From contig CANRAM010000006.1 in NCBI GenBank assembly GCA_947628605.1, positions 1 to 37,758 of the forward strand: a stretch of 37,758 nt of DNA. Reading direction: 5' to 3'. A program made the translations under genes and the position numbers. Source of the stretch: an uncultured Clostridia bacterium. Lineage in GTDB: Bacteria > Bacillota > Clostridia > TANB77 > CAG-508. Under the pieces are notes generated by a model that ran no database searches, was not told the DNA's origin, and saw nothing but the letters and a program-made list of their open reading frames with translations. Positions 28,380-37,034 of the stretch are shown here, one piece after another; the stretch's first letter is position 1; the number at the start of each line of letters is the position of its first letter.

Positions 28380-30596
28380 TTATAATAACATTTTTTTCAT
28401 TTTAGTTAGTCTTAGGGCATTTAGTATAACTGTAATACTACTGCATACCATAGCAAAACTTGCTATCATTGGATTTATTGATATTCCTATTGGTTTTAAT
28501 ATTCCTATTCCTATTGGTATCATTAAACTATTGTAAAAAAATGCCCAAAATAAATTTTGTTTTATATTTTTTACAGTTTTTTTACTAATTACTATTAAGT
28601 TAACTAAACTAATAAGGTTATTACTTGTTAATATTACGTTTGATGCATCCATTGCTATATCGGTTCCTGTGTTAATGCTTACTCCTACAGTTGCATTTGC
28701 AAGGGCTGGGCTATCGTTAATTCCGTCTCCACACATCATTACTAATTTATTTTTTTCTTTTAATTCTTTTACTGTATTAGCTTTTTGAATAGGCAATACA
28801 TTAGGTATTATTGTTTTTATTCCAATTTCTTTTGCTATTTTTTCTGCTGTTTGTTTGTTATCTCCTGTTAGCATAATGGTCTGTATCTTCATTTTATCTA
28901 ACTGTTCTATAACTTGTTTTGCATTTTTCCTTACAACATCATTTACAGAAATTATTGCAATTATTTTATTTTCTTTTGCTACATATATAATACTGTTTCC
29001 TTTTTCAGCTAGTTCTTTTTCCTTTTCTTCGTACTTGTTTTGTATATTATATTTTTTTAATATTTTTGCATTTCCAATAATAATTTGTTGTTTATTTATT
29101 TTTCCAATAATTCCGTATCCAGCTATGTTTTCTGTATTTTCTACTTCTAATACTTGTAATTTATTTTCTTCTAAATAGTCTGTAAAGGCTTTTCCTATTG
29201 GATGTGTTCCTTTACTTTCAATGCTTCCTACTAACTGCAGTATTTCATTATCCGACATTTCACTATAGTTAATTATTTGTGATATTTTTAATTTTCCATA
29301 TGTTAATGTTCCAGTTTTATCAAAAATTACTGTATCTACTTTTCCAGCATTTTCTAGTATTTCACTTTTTTTTACTAAAATTCCATTACTAGCACATAGC
29401 CCTTCACTTACAATAATTGCAAGTGGCGTTGCTAATCCTAAACTACAAGGACACGCTATTACTAATACTGTTACAAATGTAGAAATTGCATCAGCAAAAT
29501 TTTTTCCTATAATTAAATATGCAAAAAAAGTAATGATTGCAATGATTATAACTATTTGTACAAAGTAACCCGATACTATATCTGCTACTTTTGCTATTGG
29601 TGCTTTGGTATTAGTTGCTTCTACAACTAATTTTACAATTTCTGATATAGTAGATTCTTTTCCTATTTTTTCAGCTTTATATTCTAAATATCCATCATAG
29701 TTCATACTTCCTGCTATTACTGTATTTCCTGTTTTCTTTGATACTGGCTTGCTCTCGCCTGTTATAAATGACTCATCTAAATGGGCATTTCCCGAAATTA
29801 TTATTCCGTCTACTGCAATTTTTTCTCCTGGTTTTGATATAACAATATCTCCTTTTTTTATTTCGTCTAGTGTTACTTCTTTTTCTTGCCCATTTAATTT
29901 TATTGTAGCTCTATCTGGTGTTATTTTTACTAATTTACCTATTGCTTCTTTTGTTTTATCTTTACTAATTCCGTCTATATATCTTCCTAATTTTACAAAG
30001 TATATAACTATTGCTGTAGATTCGAAGTATAAATTCATTGAATATTCAAGATTACCTTTTATTGTCATATACATTCCGTATAGGCTATATAAAAAACTAC
30101 TAATTACTCCTATGCTTACTAATGTATCCATATTTGGTGTTTTATGAATTAAGTTTTTATAACCGTTTTTTAATATATCAAATCCATATACTATAAATGG
30201 TATTGTTAATATTAATAAACAAATCATATAACCTATAATGTTGGTATGTGGATGTATAATTTTAAGTGTAGGTAAATTTATCATATGCCCCATTGAAATA
30301 TACATTAGTATAACTGCAAGTATTGAAAAAATTATGAATTCTATTTTTTGCTTTTTTGTTTTACTTTCGAATTTTATTTCTTTAAATTCTCCTAAGCTTT
30401 TAAATCCCGCTTCTTTTACAAAGTTTTCTATTTTGTCTATATTTAAAATTTTTTCATCATATTCTACTGTAGCATTTGCCATTACTAAATTGACACTTGC
30501 ATTTTCTATTCCTTTTTGCTTATTTAAATATTTTTCTAATCCATTAGAACACGCCGAACATGTCATTCCATCTATTGATAAAATTATCTTTTTCAT
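28380..30596 (-). CDS. copA: Copper-exporting P1B-type ATPase
   Basis: Membrane pump that expels Cu(I) using ATP. 738 residues. One N-terminal heavy-metal-associated domain (GMTCSACSNGLEKYL), eight predicted membrane helices, the actuator TGES (SFITGESKP), the metal site CPCSLG in helix 6, phosphorylation site DKTGTLT, HP dipeptide in KGTHPIGKAF, and GDGINDSPAL. The CPC and C-terminal helix pattern marks a Cu+ pump. It follows copZ by 2 bases, so pump and chaperone are co-expressed. Confidence 0.94.
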   Translation of the reverse strand: MKKIILSIDGMTCSACSNGLEKYLNKQKGIENASVNLVMANATVEYDEKILNIDKIENFVKEAGFKSLGEFKEIKFESKTKKQKIEFIIFSILAVILMYISMGHMINLPTLKIIHPHTNIIGYMICLLILTIPFIVYGFDILKNGYKNLIHKTPNMDTLVSIGVISSFLYSLYGMYMTIKGNLEYSMNLYFESTAIVIYFVKLGRYIDGISKDKTKEAIGKLVKITPDRATIKLNGQEKEVTLDEIKKGDIVISKPGEKIAVDGIIISGNAHLDESFITGESKPVSKKTGNTVIAGSMNYDGYLEYKAEKIGKESTISEIVKLVVEATNTKAPIAKVADIVSGYFVQIVIIIAIITFFAYLIIGKNFADAISTFVTVLVIACPCSLGLATPLAIIVSEGLCASNGILVKKSEILENAGKVDTVIFDKTGTLTYGKLKISQIINYSEMSDNEILQLVGSIESKGTHPIGKAFTDYLEENKLQVLEVENTENIAGYGIIGKINKQQIIIGNAKILKKYNIQNKYEEKEKELAEKGNSIIYVAKENKIIAIISVNDVVRKNAKQVIEQLDKMKIQTIMLTGDNKQTAEKIAKEIGIKTIIPNVLPIQKANTVKELKEKNKLVMMCGDGINDSPALANATVGVSINTGTDIAMDASNVILTSNNLISLVNLIVISKKTVKNIKQNLFWAFFYNSLMIPIGIGILKPIGISINPMIASFAMVCSSITVILNALRLTKMKKMLL

Positions 30597-30598
30597 AA

Positions 30599-30811
30599 TT
30601 AATCTTCCTTTATAACTTCAAATCCTATATCTTCAATTTTTTCTTCCATAATGCTTTTTTCAACTTCTTCTTTTGAAGTAATAACTACATTACCTTTATT
30701 ATGGTCTGCCATTACTTCTTCTATTCCTTCTATATTTTTTAATGCATTTTGTACTCTTTTTTCGCATCCTTCACATACCATTCCTTTTACTTTAATAACT
30801 GTTTCTTTCAT
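30599..30811 (-). CDS. copZ: Copper chaperone CopZ (HMA domain)
   Basis: 70-residue ferredoxin-like protein with the metal site GMVCEGCEKRV. It delivers Cu(I) to the CopA N-terminal domain. AGGAGG before the ATG. 12 bases after the thioesterase stop and 2 before copA; no CsoR or CopY regulator is seen nearby. Confidence 0.92.
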   Translation of the reverse strand: MKETVIKVKGMVCEGCEKRVQNALKNIEGIEEVMADHNKGNVVITSKEEVEKSIMEEKIEDIGFEVIKED

Positions 30812-30823
30812 TATTTTTTCCTC

Positions 30824-31239
30824 CTATTTTTCTAATAATTTTTGAAATTTATTACTAAACTCTATCGAATATTTTTTTAAATTGATAGGTTTTAATTCTT
30901 TATTTGTAAAACAATGTTTTGTTTCTCCTGTTAAAAATAATTTTCCTTTTTTTTGTCTGTCATTTCATATCCAATTGTCATTCTTACTCCATTGTATTCT
31001 TTTGCAAATGTTTTTATTAATATTGTATCTCCAAATGTTGAGTGATATTTATAATTACAACTTACACCTAATACTGGTATTGTTATATTATTTTTTTCTA
31101 AAACCTCAAATGGCATTTCTATATTTTCTAACCAATTACATCTTGCTTCTTCCATATATCTTATGTAGTTAGAATGATGTACTACCCCCATTCTATCGGT
31201 TTCATAATAGTTAACTTTTCTTTCAAATATGAATTCCAT
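30824..31239 (-). CDS. Acyl-CoA thioesterase (4HBT hotdog fold), frame break at an A8 run
   Basis: YbgC/FadM-type thioesterase that hydrolyses acyl-CoA. The start VNYYETDRMGVVHHSNYIRY contains the family's catalytic Asp and the HH..Y pattern. The first part ends MTDKKKENYF at 30931. The expected C-terminal part (GKLFLTGETKHCFTNKELKP) lies in the -1 frame and ends at 30824. The break is at a run of eight A's followed by GG (A-AAA-AAG). Restored protein is about 138 residues, normal. This differs from the CGG cases: it may be -1 slippage on the A-run, a real mutation, or a missed A. ATG at 31239 with AAGGAAA upstream. Confidence 0.8.
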
Positions 31240-31307
31240 AGTTTTTTCCTTTCTAGTATTAATTTGATTTTTTAAATTCACTATTTTACTTTGTATATTA
31301 TGTTTTT

Positions 31308-32474
31308 CTAAGCCAAAATTTGTTTAGCTAATTTTTCCATTTCTTGCTTAGATTTTTCATTCATTCTAGACATTATTGTGACCATTGGTTCACAAATGGT
31401 TATTCCTTTCATTTGGTCTAAAATGTCTTTCATACATCTTCCTGCACTTGGTGCCCACGTACCGTTTTCTATAATTCCTACTTTTCTATTTTTGAAATTT
31501 TTTGATTTCAAATGTTGTAAAAATTGTTCCATTGGTGGAAATACGCCTGCATTATAACTTGATGCTGCAATTATAAGTTTATCGTATCTAAAAGCATCTT
31601 CAATAGCTTCTGCCATATCATCTCTTGTTAGGTCTTGTATGCTTACTTTTTTTGCACCATATTGTTGTAATAATTTTTCCATTTCATATGCTGCCTCTTT
31701 TGTATTTCCGTGAATTGATGCATATGCTATAAACACGCCGTCATCTTCTGGCTTATAGCTACTCCATATATCATATTTGTTTATGTAATATTCTAAATTT
31801 TCTTTAATAATTGGCCCGTGTAATGGACAAATCATTTTTATGTCTAATGTACTTGCTTTTTTTAGTAGGGCTTGTACTTGGTCACCATATTTTCCAACTA
31901 TATTAAAATAATATCTACGAGCTTCACAAGCCCAATCTTCATCTGTATCTAGTGTTCCAAATTTTCCAAAACCGTCTGCTGTGAATAGTATTTTTTGTGT
32001 TTGTTCATATGTTACCATTACTTCTGGCCAATGTACCATTGGAGCCATAAAAAATTGCAATGTATGTTCTCCTAAATTAAGTGTATCCCCTTCATTTACA
32101 ACAATTTGTCTTTCTTCTAAATTATCTATGTTAAAAAACTGTTTCATATACATAAATGTCTTGTTATTTCCTACAATTTTCATTTCTGGATATTTATTTG
32201 CTAATTTTTCTATGTTATATGCGTGGTCTGGTTCCATATGTGAAACTACTAAGTAATGAACACTTTCTCCTTGCAACTCGTTTTCCAAATTCGAAAACCA
32301 CTCTTGCGTTGCTCGTTTATCTACTGTGTCCATTACTACATTTTTATCATCTTTTATTAAATATGAATTATAAGAAATTCCATTTGGTACAATATATTGA
32401 CTTTCAAATAAATCTATAGTTTTATCGTCTACTCCAATATATTTTATTTTATCTGTAATTTTAACATCTTTCAT
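31308..32474 (-). CDS. Flavodiiron protein (oxygen/nitric oxide reductase, FprA family)
   Basis: Cytosolic enzyme that reduces O2 to water or NO to N2O, protecting anaerobes. 388 residues. The beta-lactamase-like half carries the diiron ligands SHMEPDHA, MVHWPEVM, TADGFG and CPLHGP. The C-terminal flavodoxin half has the FMN loop AYASIHGNTKEAA and later ASSYNAGVFPPM. Electron donor is unknown. GAGAGGAAA before the ATG. It sits 22 bases after splB and before the thioesterase/copper genes. Confidence 0.93.
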   Translation of the reverse strand: MKDVKITDKIKYIGVDDKTIDLFESQYIVPNGISYNSYLIKDDKNVVMDTVDKRATQEWFSNLENELQGESVHYLVVSHMEPDHAYNIEKLANKYPEMKIVGNNKTFMYMKQFFNIDNLEERQIVVNEGDTLNLGEHTLQFFMAPMVHWPEVMVTYEQTQKILFTADGFGKFGTLDTDEDWACEARRYYFNIVGKYGDQVQALLKKASTLDIKMICPLHGPIIKENLEYYINKYDIWSSYKPEDDGVFIAYASIHGNTKEAAYEMEKLLQQYGAKKVSIQDLTRDDMAEAIEDAFRYDKLIIAASSYNAGVFPPMEQFLQHLKSKNFKNRKVGIIENGTWAPSAGRCMKDILDQMKGITICEPMVTIMSRMNEKSKQEMEKLAKQILA

Positions 32475-32496
32475 AACATTTCCTCTCTTTCTTTTT

Positions 32497-33495
32497 TTAT
32501 ACGATGTATATTATATCACTATTTTTAAAAAATTTCTCCATTTTTTCTCTTAAAAATATTTCTCCCTCTTTTTTTATAAAATCTTTATACATATATTTTC
32601 CTTTTCCTCTGCCTGTCATTAGTTCCTTATTATATAAGTTAATTGCATTAGGAAAGGCTTCTTGGTTAATTGCCATATGCACATAGCTGTATGTCATAAA
32701 TATGATTTCAAAAAAGACGTTTTTTTTCACTTCTTTGCTTAAATTATTATATAGGTATTCTATTAATTCAGAATATAAAGTTTTCCAATTATCTACAAAA
32801 ATTACTGGTGCAATTAAAATTCCTAATTCATACCCCGCTTCTTGTAGCTTGTTTATTGCTTCTACCCTTTGTTTTAACCTAGATGTTCCAAATTCCACTT
32901 TGTTAATAATTTCTTCTGGATTTACACTCATTCTAATTACTATTTTTCCATTATGATTAAGTGGTAATAAATCGTCTATCATATCAAATTTTGTTGGAAA
33001 CGTTAATTTTCCTTTATCTGTTTTTGCAAAATTTTCTATTGTCCATACTAAATTTTTTGTTATTGTATTTTCTAAAACTAAATCGCTATTACTTCCAATT
33101 TCAAATATAAGATTTTTTTCTGCTTTATTTGCTGTTTTTATAATTTTATCTAGCATCTCTTCTCTGTTTACAAATAGCCTTAAATATGCACATTTATTGT
33201 AGTTACAAACTAAATAGCAATACATACACATTGCTGTACACCCAGATGAAGTATACGGTACTAGAAAGTCTGATGTTTTATGGTTTTCCACAAATTTGTG
33301 TGTTTTTCTAGTTCCAATTATTAAATTTCTTTTCATTTGTGGAAAATCTGAATTTTGTTTTTTTCTCATTTCCTCAATATTATTATGATTTTCTATAACA
33401 AATTTAGGAATATCTTTATATTTTTCTAATAATTCCTTTCCTAGTTTATAATTTTCAATGTTTTCTTCAAAATAAATTGCATCTGGCTTAAACAT
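32497..33495 (-). CDS. splB: Spore photoproduct lyase
   Basis: Radical SAM enzyme that reverses the spore photoproduct (thymine dimer) during germination. 332 residues. The cluster-binding motif is CTAMCMYCYL, with the extended CxxxCxxC... context of this family and a further NYNKCAYLRLFVNREEM. Later motifs: GSNSDLVLEN, RMSVNPEEI and MTYSYVHMAIN. The ATG at 33495 is chosen because AAGGGTGA precedes it; the in-frame GTG upstream lies inside that site. Confirms a spore-forming host. Confidence 0.9.
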   Translation of the reverse strand: MFKPDAIYFEENIENYKLGKELLEKYKDIPKFVIENHNNIEEMRKKQNSDFPQMKRNLIIGTRKTHKFVENHKTSDFLVPYTSSGCTAMCMYCYLVCNYNKCAYLRLFVNREEMLDKIIKTANKAEKNLIFEIGSNSDLVLENTITKNLVWTIENFAKTDKGKLTFPTKFDMIDDLLPLNHNGKIVIRMSVNPEEIINKVEFGTSRLKQRVEAINKLQEAGYELGILIAPVIFVDNWKTLYSELIEYLYNNLSKEVKKNVFFEIIFMTYSYVHMAINQEAFPNAINLYNKELMTGRGKGKYMYKDFIKKEGEIFLREKMEKFFKNSDIIYIV

Positions 33496-33543
33496 TTTTT
33501 TCACCCTTAAATATGGTGTTCATTTTTTTAAAAAATATTCGAT

Positions 33544-34119
33544 TTATTCTATATATGCTTTTGATTTTAAGCTTTCTTCTATTTCATTTACTTTTCGCAA
33601 TAAAGAATAAAATAATGGTTTCATAATATAGTTTATATGTTTTATTTGATTTAAAAAGCTCATTTCCATTCCACGTGCTATTAAAGTGTATTTTATATTT
33701 GTTATTTCTTCTATAATAATTGGTATAAATGTAATTGATATACTTATTATAAGTGTTACGTTTTTTGTATTTATTCCGAAGTATTTTAGTGGATATAATA
33801 AGTTTTGTATTGCCTGTGCTATTTGCATTGCAGTTGTAGTTTTTCCAAAAATATATGTAATATTACATATTAGTATTAGTCTTATAGTAATTTGTATGCT
33901 AGATTTCCATCCCATTGTTAATAAATTAAATACTGCTGTAAATATAATAAATGGTAATAGGTTTATTATATTTTTTATTGCTTTTTTAAATGAAATATTG
34001 GTTATTTTTATTAATAGCATTTGAAATATAAATATGCCTAAAAATACATATAAGTTTTTTACCCAAAATAATAAAATTACATATATTAAAAATATTATAA
34101 ATTTAAATGTTATTTTCAT
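33544..34119 (-). CDS. ecfT: ECF transporter transmembrane coupling protein EcfT
   Basis: Integral membrane subunit linking the ATPase to substrate-binding (S) components. 191 residues, shorter than the usual 260, with the N-terminal region trimmed. Five hydrophobic segments are seen, and the ATPase-contact motif ARGMEM is followed near the C-terminus by the second (SKAY), the two Ala-Arg-Gly-like coupling helices. Overlaps the ecfA stop by 4 bases (ATGA), so translation is coupled. Confidence 0.85.
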   Translation of the reverse strand: MKITFKFIIFLIYVILLFWVKNLYVFLGIFIFQMLLIKITNISFKKAIKNIINLLPFIIFTAVFNLLTMGWKSSIQITIRLILICNITYIFGKTTTAMQIAQAIQNLLYPLKYFGINTKNVTLIISISITFIPIIIEEITNIKYTLIARGMEMSFLNQIKHINYIMKPLFYSLLRKVNEIEESLKSKAYIE

Positions 34120-34933
34120 TTTTTTAGTTCCTTAACTATTTCTTGCGTAAGTTCCTGCATTGTCCATTCTTTTAATTGAATAGGTATATTTTGTTTTTTT
34201 AATTCTTGTACACAAGAAATTATTTCTGGTATTTTTACTCCATTTTGTTCTATTTCTTCAATGTGATTTAAAACATCTTCTTTATTGAATGTTTGTTGTA
34301 TTTTTCCGTCTTTCATTAGCCAAATTTGGTCTGATAATAAAATTTCATCTATTATGTTTGTAATATATATAATTGTATATCCTTCTTTTTTTAGATTTTT
34401 TATTATTTTGTATATTTCGTCTTTACCGCTTTGGGTCTAGCATTGCTGTTGGCTCGTCTAATACAATATATTTTGTTTGCATTGCAAGTACTGTTGCTAT
34501 AGTTAGTCGTTGTTTTTGACCTAGTGATAAAGTGTAACTTTCTTGTTTTTCTTTTCCTTGTAAACCTACTTTTTCTAAAACTTCTTTTATTATTTCGTCT
34601 TGGTTTTCTATTTTTAAATTATCTAGTGGAAAGCGTATTTCGTCTTCTACAGAATTGAATATTATTTGGTTTTCTGGATTTTGAAATACTATTCCTATTT
34701 GTTTTCGTATTGGTAGAAAGTTTTCTTTTTTCTTGGTATTTTTTTCATCTATTAATATTTCACCATTTGTTGGTTTTATAATACCTGCTATAAGTTTTGC
34801 AAGAGTTGATTTTCCGTGAGCCATTTTTTCCTATAATACAAATAAATTGACCTTGATTAATTTTTTCGTTTATATTTTGTATTATTTTGTTTTTCTTGTC
34901 GTAAGAATAACTTACGTTTTTTAATTCTATCAT
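34116..34933 (-). CDS. ecfA: ECF transporter ATPase EcfA, two +1 frameshifts at CGG
   Basis: ATP-binding subunit that powers vitamin uptake. Reconstructed from the ATG at 34933: MIELKNVSYSYD, then IIGKNGS. The first break at CGG (34814-34816) lies inside Walker A; skipping the C restores GKNGSGKSTLAKL. Walker B region (YIVLDEPTAMLDPK) is followed by the second CGG (34426-34428); skipping it restores KGKDEIYKIIK and the C-terminal part WLMKDGKIQQ. The Q-loop VFQNPENQI and signature LSLGQKQR are intact. Total 271 residues, normal. Only one ATPase gene is seen, where many ECF modules have two. Confidence 0.9.
34426..34428 (-). other. +1 frameshift site at CGG in ecfA (site 2)
   Basis: AAG-CGG-TAA: a zero-frame stop follows at once. 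AAG-(C)-GGT-AAA gives LDPKGKDE, where Gly is typical of the family. Confidence 0.87.
34814..34816 (-). other. +1 frameshift site at CGG in ecfA (site 1, Walker A)
   Basis: TCA-CGG-AAA: skipping the C makes TCA-GGA-AAA-TCA, the GSGKS of the Walker A loop. The glycine is essential for ATP binding in this family. Confidence 0.9.
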
Positions 34934-34966
34934 TTTTTTCTCCTTGTTTTGTTACAAGATAATATT

Positions 34967-36253
34967 TTACTGTAATTTTATGTTTAATGTTTCAATTACT
35001 TCTTGGTATGTATAGAAACTGCCTATTATAAATATTTTAGCATTTTTTTCTTTTTTACAGTTTTTTATTGCGTTTTCTAAGGTATCCATATATATTTTTT
35101 CTTTTCTGTATTTTAGTGCTTCTTTGTATAATTCTTCTTTTTTTACATAGCATTTTACTTCATCTTGTACTTTTGTTCCACTTGTAAATATAAAGCTTGC
35201 ATCTTTATCTTGTATTAGTTCTTTTATAATTGTTTTATAGTCTTTTGTTTTTAGTATTGAAATAATATATATTTTTTTATCTTTTTCGTAATGTTCTTTT
35301 ATTGTTTCTTTTAGGTTCTTTATTGCTTCTTCGTTATGACCTCCGTCGAATATAATAGTTGGATTGCTATAAATTTCTTCAAATCTTGCTTTGTGTACTA
35401 TTGTTTTTAGGGCGTCTTTTACATTTTCGTCTTTAATTATAAAATTTTTTTTCTTTAGTACTTCTACTGCTTCTAAAACTGTAATTGCATTTTTTATTTG
35501 TTTTTTTCCTTTTAGGTTTATTTGTATTTTTTTATTATTTTTATAATCGAATTGTTGAAATTGTTCGTTAGAAGATATATTTTTACAGTTTTTTAAGTTG
35601 ATTAAGTGTAGTGTATTGTTTTTATTTTTGCAAGTTTTTTTAATTATTTCATTAATATTTTCCTCTTGTTCTACAAATATAGTTTCAGAATTTTCTTTTA
35701 TAATTCCTGCTTTTTGAATTGCTATTTCTTCTAAGGTATTTCCTAGTATGTCCATATGGTCGTAAGAAATAGATGTTATTATTGATAATTCTGGTGTTAC
35801 TATATTTGTGCAATCATATAGACCACCTAAGCCTGTTTCTAGTATTACTATGTTACATTTTTTTCTTGCAAAATACAATAACGCTATGGTTGTTTCTAGT
35901 TCGAATAATGTAACTTTTTGGCTATGTGTAGAGTTATATTTTTTTACAAGTGGGTCTACATCGTTTATTAATTTTTCTAATTCTTGGTTTGATATATTTT
36001 TGTGATTTATTCTAATTCGTTCATTATATTCAATTATATGTGGAGACATATATTCACCTACTGTGTAGCCTGCTTCTTCTAAAATAGTAGATAACATTTC
36101 TACAACACTACCTTTTCCATTGGTTCCTGCTATATGTACAATTTTTAGCTCTTTTTCTGGGTGTTCTAATTCTTCCATAAAAAATTGCATTGCTTTTAGT
36201 GTTGGTTCTTTTGTTCCTTTAAAGAAACTAGATAAATATTGGTTAATGTTCAT
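34967..36253 (-). CDS. folC: Folylpolyglutamate synthase / dihydrofolate synthase
   Basis: Adds glutamate residues to folates, trapping them in the cell and fitting them for enzymes. 428 residues. ATP loop HIAGTNGKGSVVEML, then GLGGLYDCTN, ISYDHMDILGNTLEEIA (the lid and metal region) and FDGGHNEEAI. Lies between the folate carrier folT and ecfA; its ATG overlaps the folT end by 11 bases. Uptake and retention of folate are thus one operon. Confidence 0.92.
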   Translation of the reverse strand: MNINQYLSSFFKGTKEPTLKAMQFFMEELEHPEKELKIVHIAGTNGKGSVVEMLSTILEEAGYTVGEYMSPHIIEYNERIRINHKNISNQELEKLINDVDPLVKKYNSTHSQKVTLFELETTIALLYFARKKCNIVILETGLGGLYDCTNIVTPELSIITSISYDHMDILGNTLEEIAIQKAGIIKENSETIFVEQEENINEIIKKTCKNKNNTLHLINLKNCKNISSNEQFQQFDYKNNKKIQINLKGKKQIKNAITVLEAVEVLKKKNFIIKDENVKDALKTIVHKARFEEIYSNPTIIFDGGHNEEAIKNLKETIKEHYEKDKKIYIISILKTKDYKTIIKELIQDKDASFIFTSGTKVQDEVKCYVKKEELYKEALKYRKEKIYMDTLENAIKNCKKEKNAKIFIIGSFYTYQEVIETLNIKLQ

Positions 36254-36788
36254 CGCTTACCTCGTCATATAAGTATTTGTTTACTATTGGTCTTGTTAAT
36301 TTTTCTAAAGCATATATTGTTATAACTCGTATTGGTAGCATAATTACTTGTGCTAATACTCTTGTAGATACTACTACTAGGTATGCTTTACCATACATTA
36401 TTTTTAACCATATAGAAACAATAAATATTTCTATAATTCCTAGTACTAGTATGTTACTAATTATAAGTTTTAATATAAATTTTGAGTTTGTAATTTCTTG
36501 GTGTGGTTTTTGGTATAAAAATATTCCATAAATTAATCCACTTAGAATTGCTGTTAGTGTAAAGCCTGGAAAGTATGTTCCAAATGGAAATAATATTGCC
36601 CCTATGAAGTCTCCTAATCCTGCAATAATTGCACTATATTTAGGGCCTAACCAAATGCTAGCCATCATTATTGGTACAAATGAAAAACTTATTACTAAAA
36701 GAGGGGTTTTTATGGATATGAATCTGTTTAGCACTATTAGTAGTGCTAGTAGTATTCCTGATAATATTATTTTTTTTAGTTTTGACAT
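36243..36788 (-). CDS. folT: Folate ECF transporter S component FolT
   Basis: Substrate-binding membrane subunit for folate. 181 residues, six predicted helices. Typical stretches are RFISIKTPLLVISFSFVP, GLGDFIGAILFPFG and FPGFTLTAILSGLIYG. AAGGAGG before the ATG. Assignment as folate carrier is supported by folC next door and by the THF riboswitch in the leader. Confidence 0.9.
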   Translation of the reverse strand: MSKLKKIILSGILLALLIVLNRFISIKTPLLVISFSFVPIMMASIWLGPKYSAIIAGLGDFIGAILFPFGTYFPGFTLTAILSGLIYGIFLYQKPHQEITNSKFILKLIISNILVLGIIEIFIVSIWLKIMYGKAYLVVVSTRVLAQVIMLPIRVITIYALEKLTRPIVNKYLYDEVSDEH

Positions 36789-36864
36789 AATAAAAGTATC
36801 CTCCTTATAAATCGTTTTTCCGCAATTTAAAGAAGAATACGTTTTTTACGTTTCCTTTTTCTAT

Positions 36865-36966
36865 AAATAGCGGAATGCGAAAACAAATACGCAAAAGGTT
36901 TTCTTTTTTGCCCTAGTAACAACTTCCCGTCTACTAGGTCTTAACGATTTGTTTTCTACTCTATTT
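36865..36966 (-). promoter_or_regulatory. Tetrahydrofolate (folT-type) riboswitch
   Basis: The minus strand starts with AAATAG-AGTAGA and ends GCATTCCG-CTATTT. AAATAG and CTATTT form P1. Conserved blocks in order are AGTAGA, CGTTAAG, CGGGAAGTTG and GCATTCCGCT, and CAAAT pairs with ATTTG inside, as in the THF aptamer. The CCTAGTA / TACTAGG arm forms P3. It lies 18 bases after the promoter -10 and 77 before the folT ATG. Ligand binding would reduce folT expression. Confidence 0.88.
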
Positions 36967-36979
36967 TTTTACTATGTCT

Positions 36980-37008
36980 ATAATACAACTTTTTACAAAT
37001 TTCGTCAA
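36980..37008 (-). promoter_or_regulatory. folT operon promoter
   Basis: Minus strand TTGACG (37003-37008), 17-base spacer, TATTAT (36980-36985); the transcript would begin just before the riboswitch. Confidence 0.8.
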
Positions 37009-37034
37009 GTAGAGTTTTTGTCAAAATAAGGGCA

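Noticed and set aside
724..31818. Many other CGG trinucleotides in coding strands
   Set aside because: Checked one by one by eye; all are out of frame (such as CAC-GGA or TGC-GGA) except the six shift sites and the one in the foreign-looking gene.
5360..34933. Explaining the frame breaks as ordinary sequencing or assembly errors
   Set aside because: Errors would scatter over homopolymers and codon phases. Six of six are a C before GG in the coding sense, in codon phase, on both strands. Not finally excluded without reads.
5360..34933. Treating the five CGG-broken genes as pseudogenes
   Set aside because: All motifs downstream of the breaks are intact, no other damage is seen, and glyS is essential.
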